A stretch of DNA of 64,000 bases from Sordaria brevicollis (taxonomy: Eukaryota > Ascomycota > Sordariomycetes > Sordariales > Sordariaceae). The stretch lies in assembly GCA_033439795.1 (NCBI GenBank), contig JAUTDP010000021.1, positions 167,416 through 231,415 on the forward strand, written 5' to 3'. Position 1 is the first letter of the stretch, and every line of letters starts with the position of its first letter. Below the pieces are notes generated by a model. That model made no database searches. It had not been told where the DNA came from and was given only the letters and a program-made list of their open reading frames with translations. Below, piece after piece: positions 10,319 to 22,221 of this stretch. The position numbers and the translations under genes were made by a program.

Positions 10319-10970
10319 TTTGTGAGATTCCCGTCAACTTGTGACCTCTGTTCGAGACCTTCGTGACTCCATGAAGTGAAGCAGGAGAAAGCCTTTGTGG
10401 AATTAATTTGAGTGACACCGATTGATGAACCAAGTCAGTTTGATCGAGGGACGCAAAAGCGGCAGATGGCTACAGATATATCCTGTGGCAGGTATCTAAC
10501 ATCATGGACTCCACGGAGTTGTAGTCGCCCAAAAGCCCAGAGGGTGCCAGCATAGCCCCCATAAGCAATTAGGCGTTCATATATTGTGCATCAGCCACGA
10601 AAATGTGCTGAACCGATCACCGTGGGAGACACAAACACTACTCGTCGGGAGTAGAAGCGTGTCTGCCCCTCACACAAACTGTCAAAGACCAATTGCTCGC
10701 TGCGCCACAGCCTCACTCACCACTTCGTCCTACACCAAAGAGTTGAGGAGTCGCTCCATGTCTTTGGGAAAGTTATCCCCGACCATGCCCTACCTCACCT
10801 GTAGGAGAAAAAGTTGCGGTTGAATCTGTTTCTCCGTTGCCAGATTACAACACAAAACTGCAGAAAAGGAATCTCGAAGCATTCGTGGACAGCGCAGTAA
10901 TACAAGAACAACACCGACAAAAGAGAAAAGGAGCGGATGTTGGAAGTCCCAAAATGGAAGAAGAAACAAC
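10319..10970. other. Intergenic region upstream of the DUF6594 gene
   Basis: The 650 bp holds the DUF6594 promoter and separates it from the tRNA. I recognise no gene. One 79-codon frame at 10584-10823 has no supporting features. Confidence 0.45.
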
Positions 10971-10976
10971 AAAAAA
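10971..10976 (-). terminator. RNA polymerase III terminator of tRNA-Thr
   Basis: A run of six T on the minus strand starts five bases after the tRNA 3' end, the usual Pol III stop signal. Confidence 0.75.
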
Positions 10977-10980
10977 GTGT

Positions 10981-11067
10981 GCCCCCACGCGGGATTGAAC
11001 CGCGGACCTCTTCATATCGCAGAAGTTTTAGTACGAGTGAAGCGCTCTACCACTGAGCTATACGGGC
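10981..11067 (-). tRNA. tRNA-Thr (anticodon CGT) with a 16-nt intron
   Basis: On the minus strand the sequence folds as a cloverleaf: acceptor GCCCGTA/TGGGGGC with one G-G mismatch at pair 5, D arm GCTC..GAGC (A box), anticodon stem CTTCA/TGAAG, variable loop of five, and T arm CGCGG TTCAATC CCGCG (B box). The loop reads CT-CGT-A, then a 16-nt intron (11016-11031) at the canonical position after nucleotide 37. The anticodon lies at 11033-11035. It would decode ACG threonine codons. A T6 terminator follows. Confidence 0.88.
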
Positions 11068-11385
11068 TTCAGCTGTTTATTTGTTGACATTCGCAGGTGG
11101 AGACATGCCTTATCAGCGGCGCAGCACATGACGATGCATTCAGCTCAGGCCAACTGCCCAGCAATAGCATCATCGTGCCTACCGGTTAACGAAAAATAGC
11201 CAGCCGTCGAACTTCTTTACCATACCACGCACAGAGAATACTTACCTACTTGCATCAGCAATCGTGACAACAAACTTGCATTTCTACTAAACGCCTGTCC
11301 TGTCCTACCAAGCCTCCGGGGCTTTCTCCCTATAATCCAAGCTAGATATGTGCAAACTCCGAATCAGCGTTGGAAACAAATCAAA
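11068..11385. other. Unique spacer between tRNA and the RIP block
   Basis: The base composition is still normal. I see no gene. Composition becomes AT-rich from about 11.4 kb. Confidence 0.4.
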
Positions 11386-14300
11386 TCAAGTCAAGTAGGC
11401 CTTCTAAACTTGTTTGAATAAGTCCCGTAGATATTTATAATTTATTTACTTGGCAACTTAGTCAAGTTAACTAAATCGTATAGTATTAGTTTTTAGAACT
11501 TTTAATAGCATTTTTCTTATTCTTTCTATCTATAACCTCCCTAAAGCCCTCTCCCATCCCCCTTATACTCCCTATACCTCTATCCCCAACTTTATTGTCG
11601 TCGTTATTAATTAATAATCGATATCGCTATCCCTATTAAGACCAATTATCGACTAAAACTTTACGGTCTCGATTATATAAATAATATTAGTAACTAAACG
11701 GTACCTTTAGTTAGAAACCGTCAATTTAACGCTACTAAAAAAGCGCTCGCAATTATTAACTATCGAGGGTATAGAATAGATATTAAATACCATATATATT
11801 AAACGCGGGAAGGTTAATTCGTTAATTTTTTACTACCCTAATACGTTATCGACTATATATATATTATAATTAAAATAATAATATAATTTATCCTCCTTTT
11901 TTAATTATAATAAAAGGGCATTATAAAAATTAAAATCGATAAACCAATTTTCGTTAGCCCGTTTCGTTTATTAATTATTAATATTAACCGGCGGGTTATC
12001 GACCAATTAATTTACGTATTCGGTATTGTATATAATGGTAAAATCCCCTATAACTTTATCGTACTCCTCGTCATTAAAATTCTTCGAAATTTAACGATTA
12101 TAATAATTAAGGTGGAAAATATAAGTAATCTAATAGAATAGGCTCTCTTCTATTAATACCTTATACTTCTCTAACTTTATAATAACCCTATTAAATATTA
12201 GACCAACGTATTCTATACCTTCGTTAATTAAATCGTTTTCGTAATTAATAGGAAAAGGCTTATTTTATTAAATAAAAAAAGAAGGGTCGGGTTCGGATTA
12301 GGTAATAAAGGTACGTATATAACGTCGTTAAATATTAATTACGATATTAGATTTTAGGATTTTTAGACCTTTAAAAGTATCGAAAATAAATTTACCGCTA
12401 AAACGGATACGCTTTTCTTTAAAAACGTCGAGAAGGTAATAGAAATTAGCTATAATAATTGAAAAGAAGGGGGCTCGCTTTTCGAACTTCTTAGTAAAGT
12501 CTTCAAAATAGTATATTATATTTATAATAGAGGTAAGAATAGCCTAATTATTACTATTTAATTAATCCTTTTAAAGAAGCTACTTCGCTAATTTTAAATA
12601 ATTAACCATCTCGCTAATATAATAATCGATATATTTACAAAATTTCTAAGCGTAACGGATTATATAATAATTAAAATTCTAACGTATTGCGTTATTAAAA
12701 ATTATATTAAAAATTAAAGATAAATAATCCTCTTCATCCTATAAATTAAAAAAAATAAGGAGGTCGCTATCGAAATTAAAGTAATTAATTAATCGGATAA
12801 TCTTTTAAAACCTCTCGCGACGTTAAAGACTTCGGCGGATAAATTAAACGATATTATATAATTTACTAATTAAACCCTACTTACGCTACTCCTAGATTAG
12901 GGCATCCTCTTAAGTAATAAATAAACGGGTAATTAAGTTAGCGACCTCGGCTTTTAACTCTTTAACGATAAATTTAACCGTTTTACTAAATTTAACCGCG
13001 GCCTTTATTATTAAATTAAGAATATAATTAAAATAACGTAAGCGACGGTAAGGTAGTTCACCTTCGATTTCGCTTTTAATTATAATAGAGAATAATCTTT
13101 AAAGGACGTAAAAAATATAATAATTATTAATATTAACGTTATTGTACTAAAAGTAACCGACCTATTCGCGTTTAATTTTATACATTTTAATAACGTATAA
13201 AATAATAGTAGCTAAATTTTCACCGCTATAATTGCTATAAATTTTAAAAAAATTAGCCAAATCGTTACGGATTACCCTATAATAATCGATATAATAAAAA
13301 AATATTAAAATAATAATACGGTTATTAAAAGAGGTCTAAAAGTCGAAGGAAATATACTTCTTAAAATAGGATATAAAAAATCGAATTTTAAACCGCTCGA
13401 AGTAATACGTATATTTATTTTTAACTTAAATTATTAATATATAACGGGATTTAAATAATAACCTAATAATTATATTGCGGTCTATTAACGTTAAAAGCCC
13501 TTAAAATACTTTATTTTTAATAAAAAAGTAAAAGAACCGCGTATTAATAACTATATCTACTACTAATTCGCGGAACGCTTTATTAATAAATTTAATAATA
13601 AAATTATTCAATACGCTAACGAATTATTCAACGACCGACTTAACCTTTTTAAATTCGGGCTCCTCGGGGGCAACGCTAATTAATTCCCTAATATAGTAGG
13701 CGTAGCGTAAATAAACGAACGATAATGAAATAATAAATAAAGAATAAATCCTCTAATAATAATTATAATATTAATAACTATCCTACTTATTATTACCTAA
13801 AATTTTAATAAAATAAATACTATACTAACCGATCTACAAAATTCTCTTAAATTGTTTAACCAATTAACTTTCAAGGATATATTAATCTTTTTACTAAATT
13901 ATCTTCAATATCGAATTAATATTTTTAAACAAATCCTCGGAATAAACTGTCTTTATAATCTCGATTTATCGCGTAAGAAGGATAAAACGCTTCCTATTAA
14001 ATATTTCTATCGCCCGAATATATATAATCGTATTATTAAAGGAAATAATAAGCGTAACGGCCGTAATAAAGGAAATTTCAAGATCGGCGACGACGGGTAT
14101 TTTAATAACGGCGGCGAATTATATTAATAATATTAAATAAAGGTTAATACTAATCCGCGATAAGGAAGGGAGAAATTAATAAATATTACAGGTATTTATT
14201 AAATTAAAGAGGTTCGATTTTAGGGTTTAGTAATATAACGTTGAAGAAACGTAGTAATTAAAAAAAATCTAGTACTCGAGAGGAAATCCAATATTCGAGA

Positions 14301-14570
14301 AAAAATCCAACACTCGAAAAAAAATTTCGAAATTTGTACGTTGCAATTAGGAATGTACTAATAAATGGTAAAAGTTAGAGGACTTCGAATACCAACGGTT
14401 ACTATTTTTGGTAGTAAAAATCTATTAATTTTTACTATTATAACCCTAACCCAAAAATATAGTAAATAGGGCAAGTAAATCAAGTTGGGGTTTTTAACTT
14501 GGCCGACATACAGGGAGATCCTAACTTGGCTACTTAATTTACTTATTTACTTGAATTACTCTATACCAAT
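11385..14570 (-). mobile_element. RIP-mutated hAT DNA transposon (Restless-like)
   Basis: This 3.2-kb AT-rich block sits between two gene blocks. It carries a decayed hAT transposase on the minus strand (see 11590-14130). Both borders contain several CAAGT/ACTTG motifs, resembling the subterminal transposase-binding repeats of hAT elements, but I could not define exact terminal inverted repeats or an 8-bp target duplication, so the ends are approximate. Restless-like hAT elements are known in filamentous ascomycetes, including Neurospora (family knowledge). RIP has converted most CpA to TpA, so the copy must be inactive. Confidence 0.7.
11590..14130 (-). pseudogene. hAT transposase remnant
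   Basis: Reading the minus strand, 11600-11880 gives the C-terminal hAT dimerisation domain in one frame. PRLIYMVFNIYSIPS is followed by CERFFSSVKL (CERFFSS codons at 11731-11751) and then RYRLVT..YIIETVK. Stops inside it are TAA/TAG at positions expected for Trp or Gln, as produced by RIP. The catalytic and zinc-finger regions further right are too decayed to outline. The domain identity is clear from the CER.FSS signature; the start is not determinable. Confidence 0.72.
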
Positions 14571-14704
14571 TTGACTTATCTCCAACGCTACTCCGAATAA
14601 CGCCAATGCATGCCCACACCCCATTATGTTCAATATCGTAGCTCAAGGTCATTTCATCTATACATCTAACCATCCATATGAAATCATCTATCCAGCCAAA
14701 CAAA
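14571..14704. other. 3' flank of the histidine kinase gene
   Basis: This short normal-composition segment between the hAT element and the kinase stop codon probably holds the kinase 3' UTR. Confidence 0.4.
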
Positions 14705-17700
14705 TCAGCCATCACCCAAAATCGCCCCCAAATCCTTCATCCTAACCGGCTTCGTCAAAAACAAATCCACCCCACTCGCCAGCGCATCCTTCTGTATCGT
14801 CCCGCTCGTGACACCAGTAAGCGCCACGACCGTTGCCGGCTCCAGGCCTTTAACAACTTCTTCCGTGTCTTCAATGTTATTATTCTCCATTTCCGTTCCA
14901 CTTCTTCCATCCACAGAAGTAGCCTCACTGCCCTTAGCGTCGTCCACTTCCTCTTTGGCAGCAGGTGCCACATTTGCATCCGCATCCGCATCCGCACTCC
15001 CGTTCGCAGGAGTAGGAGCAGGAGCAGTCGTAGCCGTAGACCCAAGCACCACCCCATCCAAAGACGGCCGTGCAACTTTCCTCTGAATGACTCTCCTCCC
15101 ATCTCCCGATCCGTCGTCAATACCAACCTTGACACCGGTCGGCACCGCTGGCACTGAGAGTCCATGTCCAACAGAAGCAGAAGCAGCAGCACCCAAGCTT
15201 CCCGCTCTGGCTCTAGCTCTGGCTCTTGCCTGCGCCTGCGCCTGACCCTGCGCTTCCCCGACCTTAGAGGTATTTCTTCCCACGCTCCTACTCCTCTGAA
15301 CCGGATACTCCCTCTCAAACTCCCTGATCTTTCTCGTGGCCTCGAGTCCGTCCATCACCGGCATGCTGATGTCCATCAGCACCCACTTGTACCTGCCTGG
15401 GTTCTCCTTGTAGATCTCGACGGCCTCGAGGCCGTTGCGGGCGGTGGCGAAGGGGCGGTGCGTCTTGCGCATCGCGGAGGCGAGAATGTGCAGGTTGATG
15501 GGGTTGTCGTCTACGAGGAGACAGGCCTTTTCTTGGTTGTTGTTGTTGGAAGAGAACCTGCCATCGTCGGAATTGCGCGGTTGGGAAGGTGAGTTGGGGA
15601 GGGATTGGGAAGGGTGCGTTGAGGGTAGATGAGGGTTGGAAGGGGAAGAAGGTCGGGAGTGCGTGGGGTGTGAGTCGGAAGCGATAGGAAACGTGGAGGA
15701 TTTGGTGAGGTGAGGGGTGTCGACGTGAAGTTCGGAGGGTTGACTCGGGGTGATCGAGGGGGATGTCATGAGGATCGATTGCTGGCGTTGGGCGTTGAGC
15801 GCTTCGGGTTGTAGCTCGGGTGGTTTCGGAGGTGGCGATGCATCGGGGACGGTGACAGTGCCCGTGTTTGTGTTCGTAGCTGCAGCAACAGTACCAGCAG
15901 CGCCTGCACTTGTAGGACCAGCATTGCTGAGAGTGCTAGCGTTGGCGTTGCTTGGACCAGAAGGAAGGATCGAGGTAATGGCCTGCGACATGGGTGACAC
16001 CTGCTCATCCTCAGGGGAAACGGGCACCTCAGTCAAGACTGGCGGCGAAATTACCGAGTCGAACGGCGACGGTGACGATATCTCGGAGACGGATACGGTA
16101 GAGAAGCCAAAGTTCATGTTGTTTGCCTTCTCCTTACCGGTACGGGACCGCGGTGGTAGTGGGGGCCTAGTGACTGGCGTCTTGAGGTTCGCCTCTTCCA
16201 ATGATGGTCGGGACATCCGTTCTCGCTGACTATTCGGCCGCGATGTCGGTTCCTGGGTTACCGCATCCTTCGCCTCTTGTTCTTCATCCCTGGTGGGCCA
16301 CGCGGTATCAATCTCGCCCCCTTCCATGTTTCCATCCTTCCCGACGGATGTCTGCTGAACCAGAGGTGTTCCGGCCGTTCGCTTGATCCTCGGCATCATG
16401 GGCCTCGTCGCAGCCGTCGCGGTTGCCTTGTTGGTGGAGAACAGGTTGTCCCGGAAATCATCCGCCAGGTAAGGTAGGAACCTCGATTTCTTGTTGACAA
16501 TCTGGAACACCTCCGGGTCGGACATCTTCCTCTGCAGGACGTCGAGGTCAATGCTGGACTCGGAGGACGTTCGTGAGAGCAGCTCGTTCTCTACTTGACC
16601 TCCCACTTCACCGACTCTCCCCTTCAGCGGAACGGGTTGGTGCTGGAGACACTTTCTCAGCGTCTTAGCCAGCTTCCTTGGGCCGACCCTGTTAACAACA
16701 AGGTGAGTTAGCATCCATCCGCCCATAGTAATACGAAGAAACAAAGGAGAGGGAAAAAAAACTCACGGCTGTCCGATAAACTCCATAACGCTTGCCTCCC
16801 CTTTGCCCCCAGCAGCAGCCTCGCCCCTAGCCAACGACAAGTTTTGAGCAACAACTTCATTGCCGCACACCACCACCAACGGGCCAGCCAACATCCTAGA
16901 CGCGAACCTCCTCCCACCCGCCGTCGTGTTAGTACCCGTGCCATCATCCGTGCACATGCCCAACACAAACCGATCGCTGCAAATCGTCATCTGCGCTTCG
17001 GCCGGATTCGTCACCACCCGACATCCAAGCCAATCCCTACACATCCTCTCCATGATCTTGCCTCTCAGTACTTCCCTCCCATGCGCATCAACCGGCTTCT
17101 CCCAACCGCCTTCGTCCTTGGACACTCCGTCTCCGACCCCATCAAAACCAAGCAAGCAAACCCTCAACCCCTTCAACGCCTCCCGATGCTCCGCTATATC
17201 CCTTTCCTCCCTGCTTGGCTCCGGGTTTGAATGCAGGAGGGGCGTGATCACTCTCACCGTGGTCCCTTCGCCAGGTCGGGAGTCAACAATGACTCGTCCG
17301 CCAAGGGCGTCGACGATCTGTTTCACAATGGAGAGACCGAGGCCGGGGCCGGGGGTAAGACTGTCCTCTTTCTGGAAGGGGGAGAATGCCTTTTCGCGAA
17401 GGAAGCGAGGGGTGATTCCCTTGCCTGTGTCGGAGACGGTGAGTATGACGTTTGAGCGTTTCTGTTCCTCCATTGTTGTGAGTCCATGTCCACGGCTTAT
17501 CCCCTTCCCGTGGTAGGGATCCGGATCGGCGTGTGTGTGGGGTGGTGATTGTGAATGCTTCATGTTGCTGTCCGCCTGGATACCACCGGCGTCTTCTGCT
17601 TCGTCCTCAAGGTCCGTGGTGGAGGCGAACGAGGGCCGAGGCTGGGAGGGAATAGGTTGAGCAGTGAGGGTGAGGTTGATGAACCCCTTCCGTGTGAACT

Positions 17701-20324
17701 TTAGGGCGTTGCCGAAAAGGTTCATGAGGATGCGACGAAGCGCGCCGGGCTGGGCGTAGTATGACCAATTGACGGTGGGGTCGATGTCCAGATGGATAGT
17801 AACATTGTCGTCACCTGGATCGGCACCGCGTTGATTGCACCATCGCTGAAAGGAGTAACCCGCGTACAGAGACTCGACAACTTCTTCCAGCATGACATCG
17901 AGGTCAACATCGTAGAAGCGAGTCAGCGTTGGCTGCTCCCATGGCCAGGGTTTGGTCGTTAGGCTGCCAGACCGCATACTGGTTGACCCTGGTGGACCGG
18001 CGAAGTCTGGGTCCTGATCATGTTCCAGGTCGTCGGAGTGGAAGGAGGCACGTCGGCCGTTATGGAGTTTGGTGTTTTCCACGAGACTGTTGATCTTGGA
18101 GTGGTCGAGGAGATGGTCGACAGTATCCAGTAGTGTCCTGACACAAGCCTCCACGAGGTGAATCAGCTCCGTCTGGGAAGTGCTGAGGTCGGTGTCGAGC
18201 AGCAACTCCGCCGCACCAAGAATGCCGTGCAACGGAGAGAGCATCTCGTGCGAAATGGACCCGAGCATGTCTGACTTGGCCTGGTTGGCAAGCGTGGCAT
18301 CGATGCGAGCCACTTCGGCCATGACGTTCTTGGCAAACGCGTTGAACAAGCCGAGTTCATCCTGTTGCGCGATGATACGTAATGGTTCCTTGGTCCATGC
18401 CATTCCGGCGGCGAACCAGCGCTGCATCTGGGTGCCCCACAAAGGGAAAAAGGACACTGCTCGAGCCTCGGGGAATGCCGCGTGAATGGTATCACACTCG
18501 CTCTTTCGTGGTTTCCGCATGGATGTCCCGTCCTTTCTGCGCATACGATCACGTCGTTGTCTTTTGGCGGCGACGTCGATTTCCGAGTCAGAGCAAGGGC
18601 ACGAGGGGTTCGTTGAAGAGGGCGGCGACGTCGTTGGCACGGTCTCTGGGGCACAGATGAAGTTGCCTTTATCGTCGAACTCCCAGATGGTCCCGCGGGG
18701 ATAACGTCGCAGTAGCTTGCGAAGGAAGCTCTCTGAGAGAAAACGCCAACTGCGAAGCGGCCCGGAAGGCCGTATCGGTGCTGTGGCCCCGTCGAGTGTC
18801 GCGGCCGGTGTCACAGAAAAACCGAGGATGTCACAAGGGCGTTTGTGTGGTTTAACTTCCAAGTCGATTCCATCATTTGCAACATCGTTGACTGTATTGG
18901 AGTCGCTGTATGTTGCTGTGGTAGGTACATCTGATGCAGTGTTGTTGTTGTTGTTGTTGCTGTCGTTGTTGTTTGTATCATTGTCCTGCCAGTAATGGAA
19001 AGGGTTCGTGTTGGCATCCAGAAAAACCACTCCAGCTGCATTCATAGATTCCCGAATGATGTTTGACGCCTTTGCGAAACTTCTTTTGATCTCGGATAGC
19101 CGAATGTCAGCACCTGGCGATCCATGAGTTGGCGTCTCCGATGCTTGTGGTTCATGTTGTTGTTGTTGCTCGCTGCTGTTGGTGTTTTCCGTTATCGACT
19201 GTGAGTTCAACGTTTTATCATCTGGAAGAGAGAGTTTCCTGGAGTGGTTAGTCTCGTACTCGTCGTCACTCCGCGTTCCACCATCAATGGAACTGTCAGA
19301 CACTCTGATGTGTGGCTGCGGGGCGATCAAGCCATCATGACATTGCGGGAAATGAAGCGTACGATGGGGCCCAAACGGTTGCGTACCCCACGGATCTTGT
19401 CGGCGCTCCTCCACACTCCCTTTTTCCGCGTGATACTCTGACAGGCTAGAGATATCGTCCTTTCCCTCCGAATAGCTCACCACTCCTCTGAGAATGCGCT
19501 CTGTCTGCAGTAATACTGCCTGCTTCCTGTGGGCCTCCAAGTGGCGGGAGATGGTCCGAGAAAGATCTTTCAGAAAGTCGATAGCAATGTCATCGAGCTT
19601 TTGCCGCGGATTCGTGTCGAAAATCGAGAACAATCCAATGACGATACCAGAAGGCGAGCAGATAGGGACGCCGGCGTAGAATCGAGGGTATGGTTCCTGT
19701 CCAATGAGGGTCTGGACGTGATCGAAACGCTGATCCGCGAGCAGATCGGGTATCACGAACACGATGAGGTCTTCGGGATGTCGTCTTTGTTCACGGATAA
19801 CATCGTCACAGATGGTCTCGCTTCGAGGAATGTCGCGTCCGCGCAGAAAGAGCGGGTTGACGTCATCGCGGGCATAGGGTCGAAGTGGCAGTGTCGGTGT
19901 TGCTTCCGCAGCAACGTGTTGCAGATCGTGATCGAAGAGAGCCAGTACACCCCGTTGCGCCGACAGTTGGAGAGCGCCAAGCTGAGCAAGCGCCGTTAGG
20001 ACGGTATCGGATGAGGCCCGGAGGCTTTTGCTTGGGGTTGTATGGGTCGGGTCCGGGACGACGCGGTGATCCCGGACTGTCGAGAGAAATCTGTAGAGAT
20101 TGTCAGTAAGCCAAGACGTGAATGGGTAGGGCGCGCCAGAAACGCCAAGGCGGACGTCCGATCGGCTGTGTGATATGTTCCTAGTAGTAATTCCAGGTGC
20201 AGTTACACGGCCAGCTGCGCGCCGAGGTTATGGTAAAAAGGAGGATTGAAGATGAGGTTTCTATCACCATCGGTACGCACCTGAAGGTCTCCCACTCACG
20301 AGCTCTTTCAGACACATTCCGCAT
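14705..20324 (-). CDS. Hybrid histidine kinase (GAF-HisKA-HATPase-REC)
   Basis: This is a fungal two-component hybrid sensor kinase of 1783 residues, expected to autophosphorylate and relay phosphate via an HPt protein to response regulators. Exons: 20281-20324, 16767-20090, 14705-16688. Introns: 190 bp (20091-20280, GTGCGT..CTGAC..ACAG) and 78 bp (16689-16766, GTGAGT..ACAG). The start MRNVSERAREWETFR is the only ATG after an in-frame stop. GAF sensor ~60-250; Asn/Gln-rich linker; HisKA with the phospho-His in SISHEMLSPLHGIL (~629); HATPase with N box (~805), DTGKGI and GLGLSIVKQ (~935); Ser/Pro-rich linker 1130-1500; REC with VDDN (~1516), phospho-Asp in LMDISMPVMDG (~1560), VALTG and TKPV. 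A ~150-residue low-complexity insert splits the REC domain between its phospho-Asp half and VALTG. The gene class number is uncertain. Confidence 0.92.
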
Positions 20325-22221
20325 GGTCTTTGAGTTCGCCGAGTTTGGCGGGTTTGCAAAGATTGCGAAGCTGTCTCGAGAATCTGTGATGTGGTACGGA
20401 AAGGTGGATGGGGAAAAAGATCAAGCATGACAATATTCTTATGAGATGGAAATTGAGGAGACACGGTACCTAAGCAAGGTATTCTGCAAACCACCTGCAT
20501 CTGTTTGAGCATGCATTGCAGTGTAGCCTGGAAACGCCAGTTCTCTCCTTGCGCGAAGCCGCGACCTCTCCCAGCGGTTTCCGCTGCGGGAGGAAGCGTC
20601 CAGGTCCTTACACTTCCTCGACTGCCCTAGCTGACTGTGGGATTGCGTGGAGCCCAAGCTCAAAAAGAGGCATGGATATATCTTGTTGAAGTCGATGTTG
20701 CACGTTTCGCCTTTGGGTGACTGGATCCACAGCGTCCAGTAAACAAGCCGACGTTGCTCGAGCGGAGGGGGGAGGACAAGCACGGACTGGTCTGGACTCG
20801 CATCCCGCATTTCCGACGGGTTTAGAGATCGGGGAAGAGACTGCAGGCAGTGACAGAGTGACAAGTAATCTTGCCGTCACTAACAACACACTCTCCGGCT
20901 GGACAAGAGAAGATGTCAGGAGGATCAACGTCCCAACGGAATCCGGATAGAGTCAGTACCAGTTATCTCGGCAGTCCGGCATGGACCGAATCTTGGATGA
21001 ATACCGGAAAATTTGGAGTGTTCGTCTTGATCATGGCCGGGTAGCAAGACTTGGGTGAAGAGGGTGAAAAGACGGCGGTTGGCTTATAATCAGCCGGATC
21101 AACGGACCCCTGCCGGGCCTCCCTCCCCTTTTGAAGTGAAACAGGAGGTAAGATAAAAGGACCGTCTTTCCAAGCAATCCTTCATCGAGTTTGACCTGAC
21201 TCATGGTCGTGACGGAGTTTTCTGACTGTAAACATGGAGTGTGGACATGGCGTTCCTGGCGATGCTGACTGATATGGATTAGAGTTCACGACATCCGATT
21301 AGACCGGAACGTTTCATGTGCAATCGCTGGGGGAGCTGCTACTTGAGTATCAGGATGTCCTGGTCACATGGACGTCCGGGTTTTTCAGACTCCCGAGACG
21401 ATCAAGATGTGGATATTAAGTTGAGATGCCCATCACCCGTTTTCATCGTCCAAACCTCAAATACGCCTGTGGCAGCTGCCTCTCGCTTCACATAGGACAC
21501 AGAATATCCAACAGCGATGACGACAAACGACGAGAGGTTGGAAAGGGAGAGCACAAGACAAACGCGAAGTAGCCGAAAACGGGCTGTGGCGTACCCCCAT
21601 GGAAAACGGTCGAATGTGGGCATCGGAGACTTGTGGGACACTCGATCAAAAGATAACGTTGGCCGGTGGGTGGCCCGTGGTGACGACTCTGTGAGGCAAC
21701 AGTCGTGATGCCGGCACATTCCCTCACGTGGCCTGTTGTCGCCCAAGTCTTTCTTCAAGCATCCCGCCTCGAGACGTCTGGCCGACACTGGTTGCGCGGT
21801 TACCGCCCGGTCGGTGGCAGTGCGTAAGATACACGTCATCGGGAGTGGGAAAGTGACTGGATGTGTGGTGAGCTTCGGAGATCCTGGCCGGCCCCGTTAC
21901 CACCTGCGGCTCGCTCTTGATGACAGCTGCCACCGCACGGATAGTGGGAGTGTCGAGATTGATAACGACTTTGTCAGACGGTGCCTGACCTGGGTGGTGC
22001 AAGGTAGAAGGGCGGTAAATGTGTGCAAAATCTGCGGAACCATCAACGATTCAGGAGTGGGCGACTTGAAGGCTGGGCAATGGGGTATCTTGGAAAGCAG
22101 ATGAACATGAATAGACAAAGAACTTTGATACATTGTTGGTCTAGATCTCCCGCACAAGCCAACCGATTCCGATCCTGAACACCTTTTGAATCCCAAACCT
22201 GATATCCTATGCTGCTGTTGT
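20325..22221. other. Long intergenic region upstream of the kinase
   Basis: The 1.9 kb lies between two tandem minus-strand genes and holds the kinase promoter and leader and the RRB1 3' UTR. Frames of 120-145 codons at 20439-20864, 21402-21839 and 21736-22104 lack domains or coherent splicing, so I do not call them. Confidence 0.45.

Noticed and set aside
13852..14127. 91-codon open frame on the plus strand inside the hAT element
   Set aside because: The transposase is on the minus strand; this frame is a short chance opening in AT-rich DNA.
21402..22104. Frames of 122-145 codons between the kinase and RRB1
   Set aside because: No domain, no consistent splicing, overlapping on both strands; treated as intergenic.
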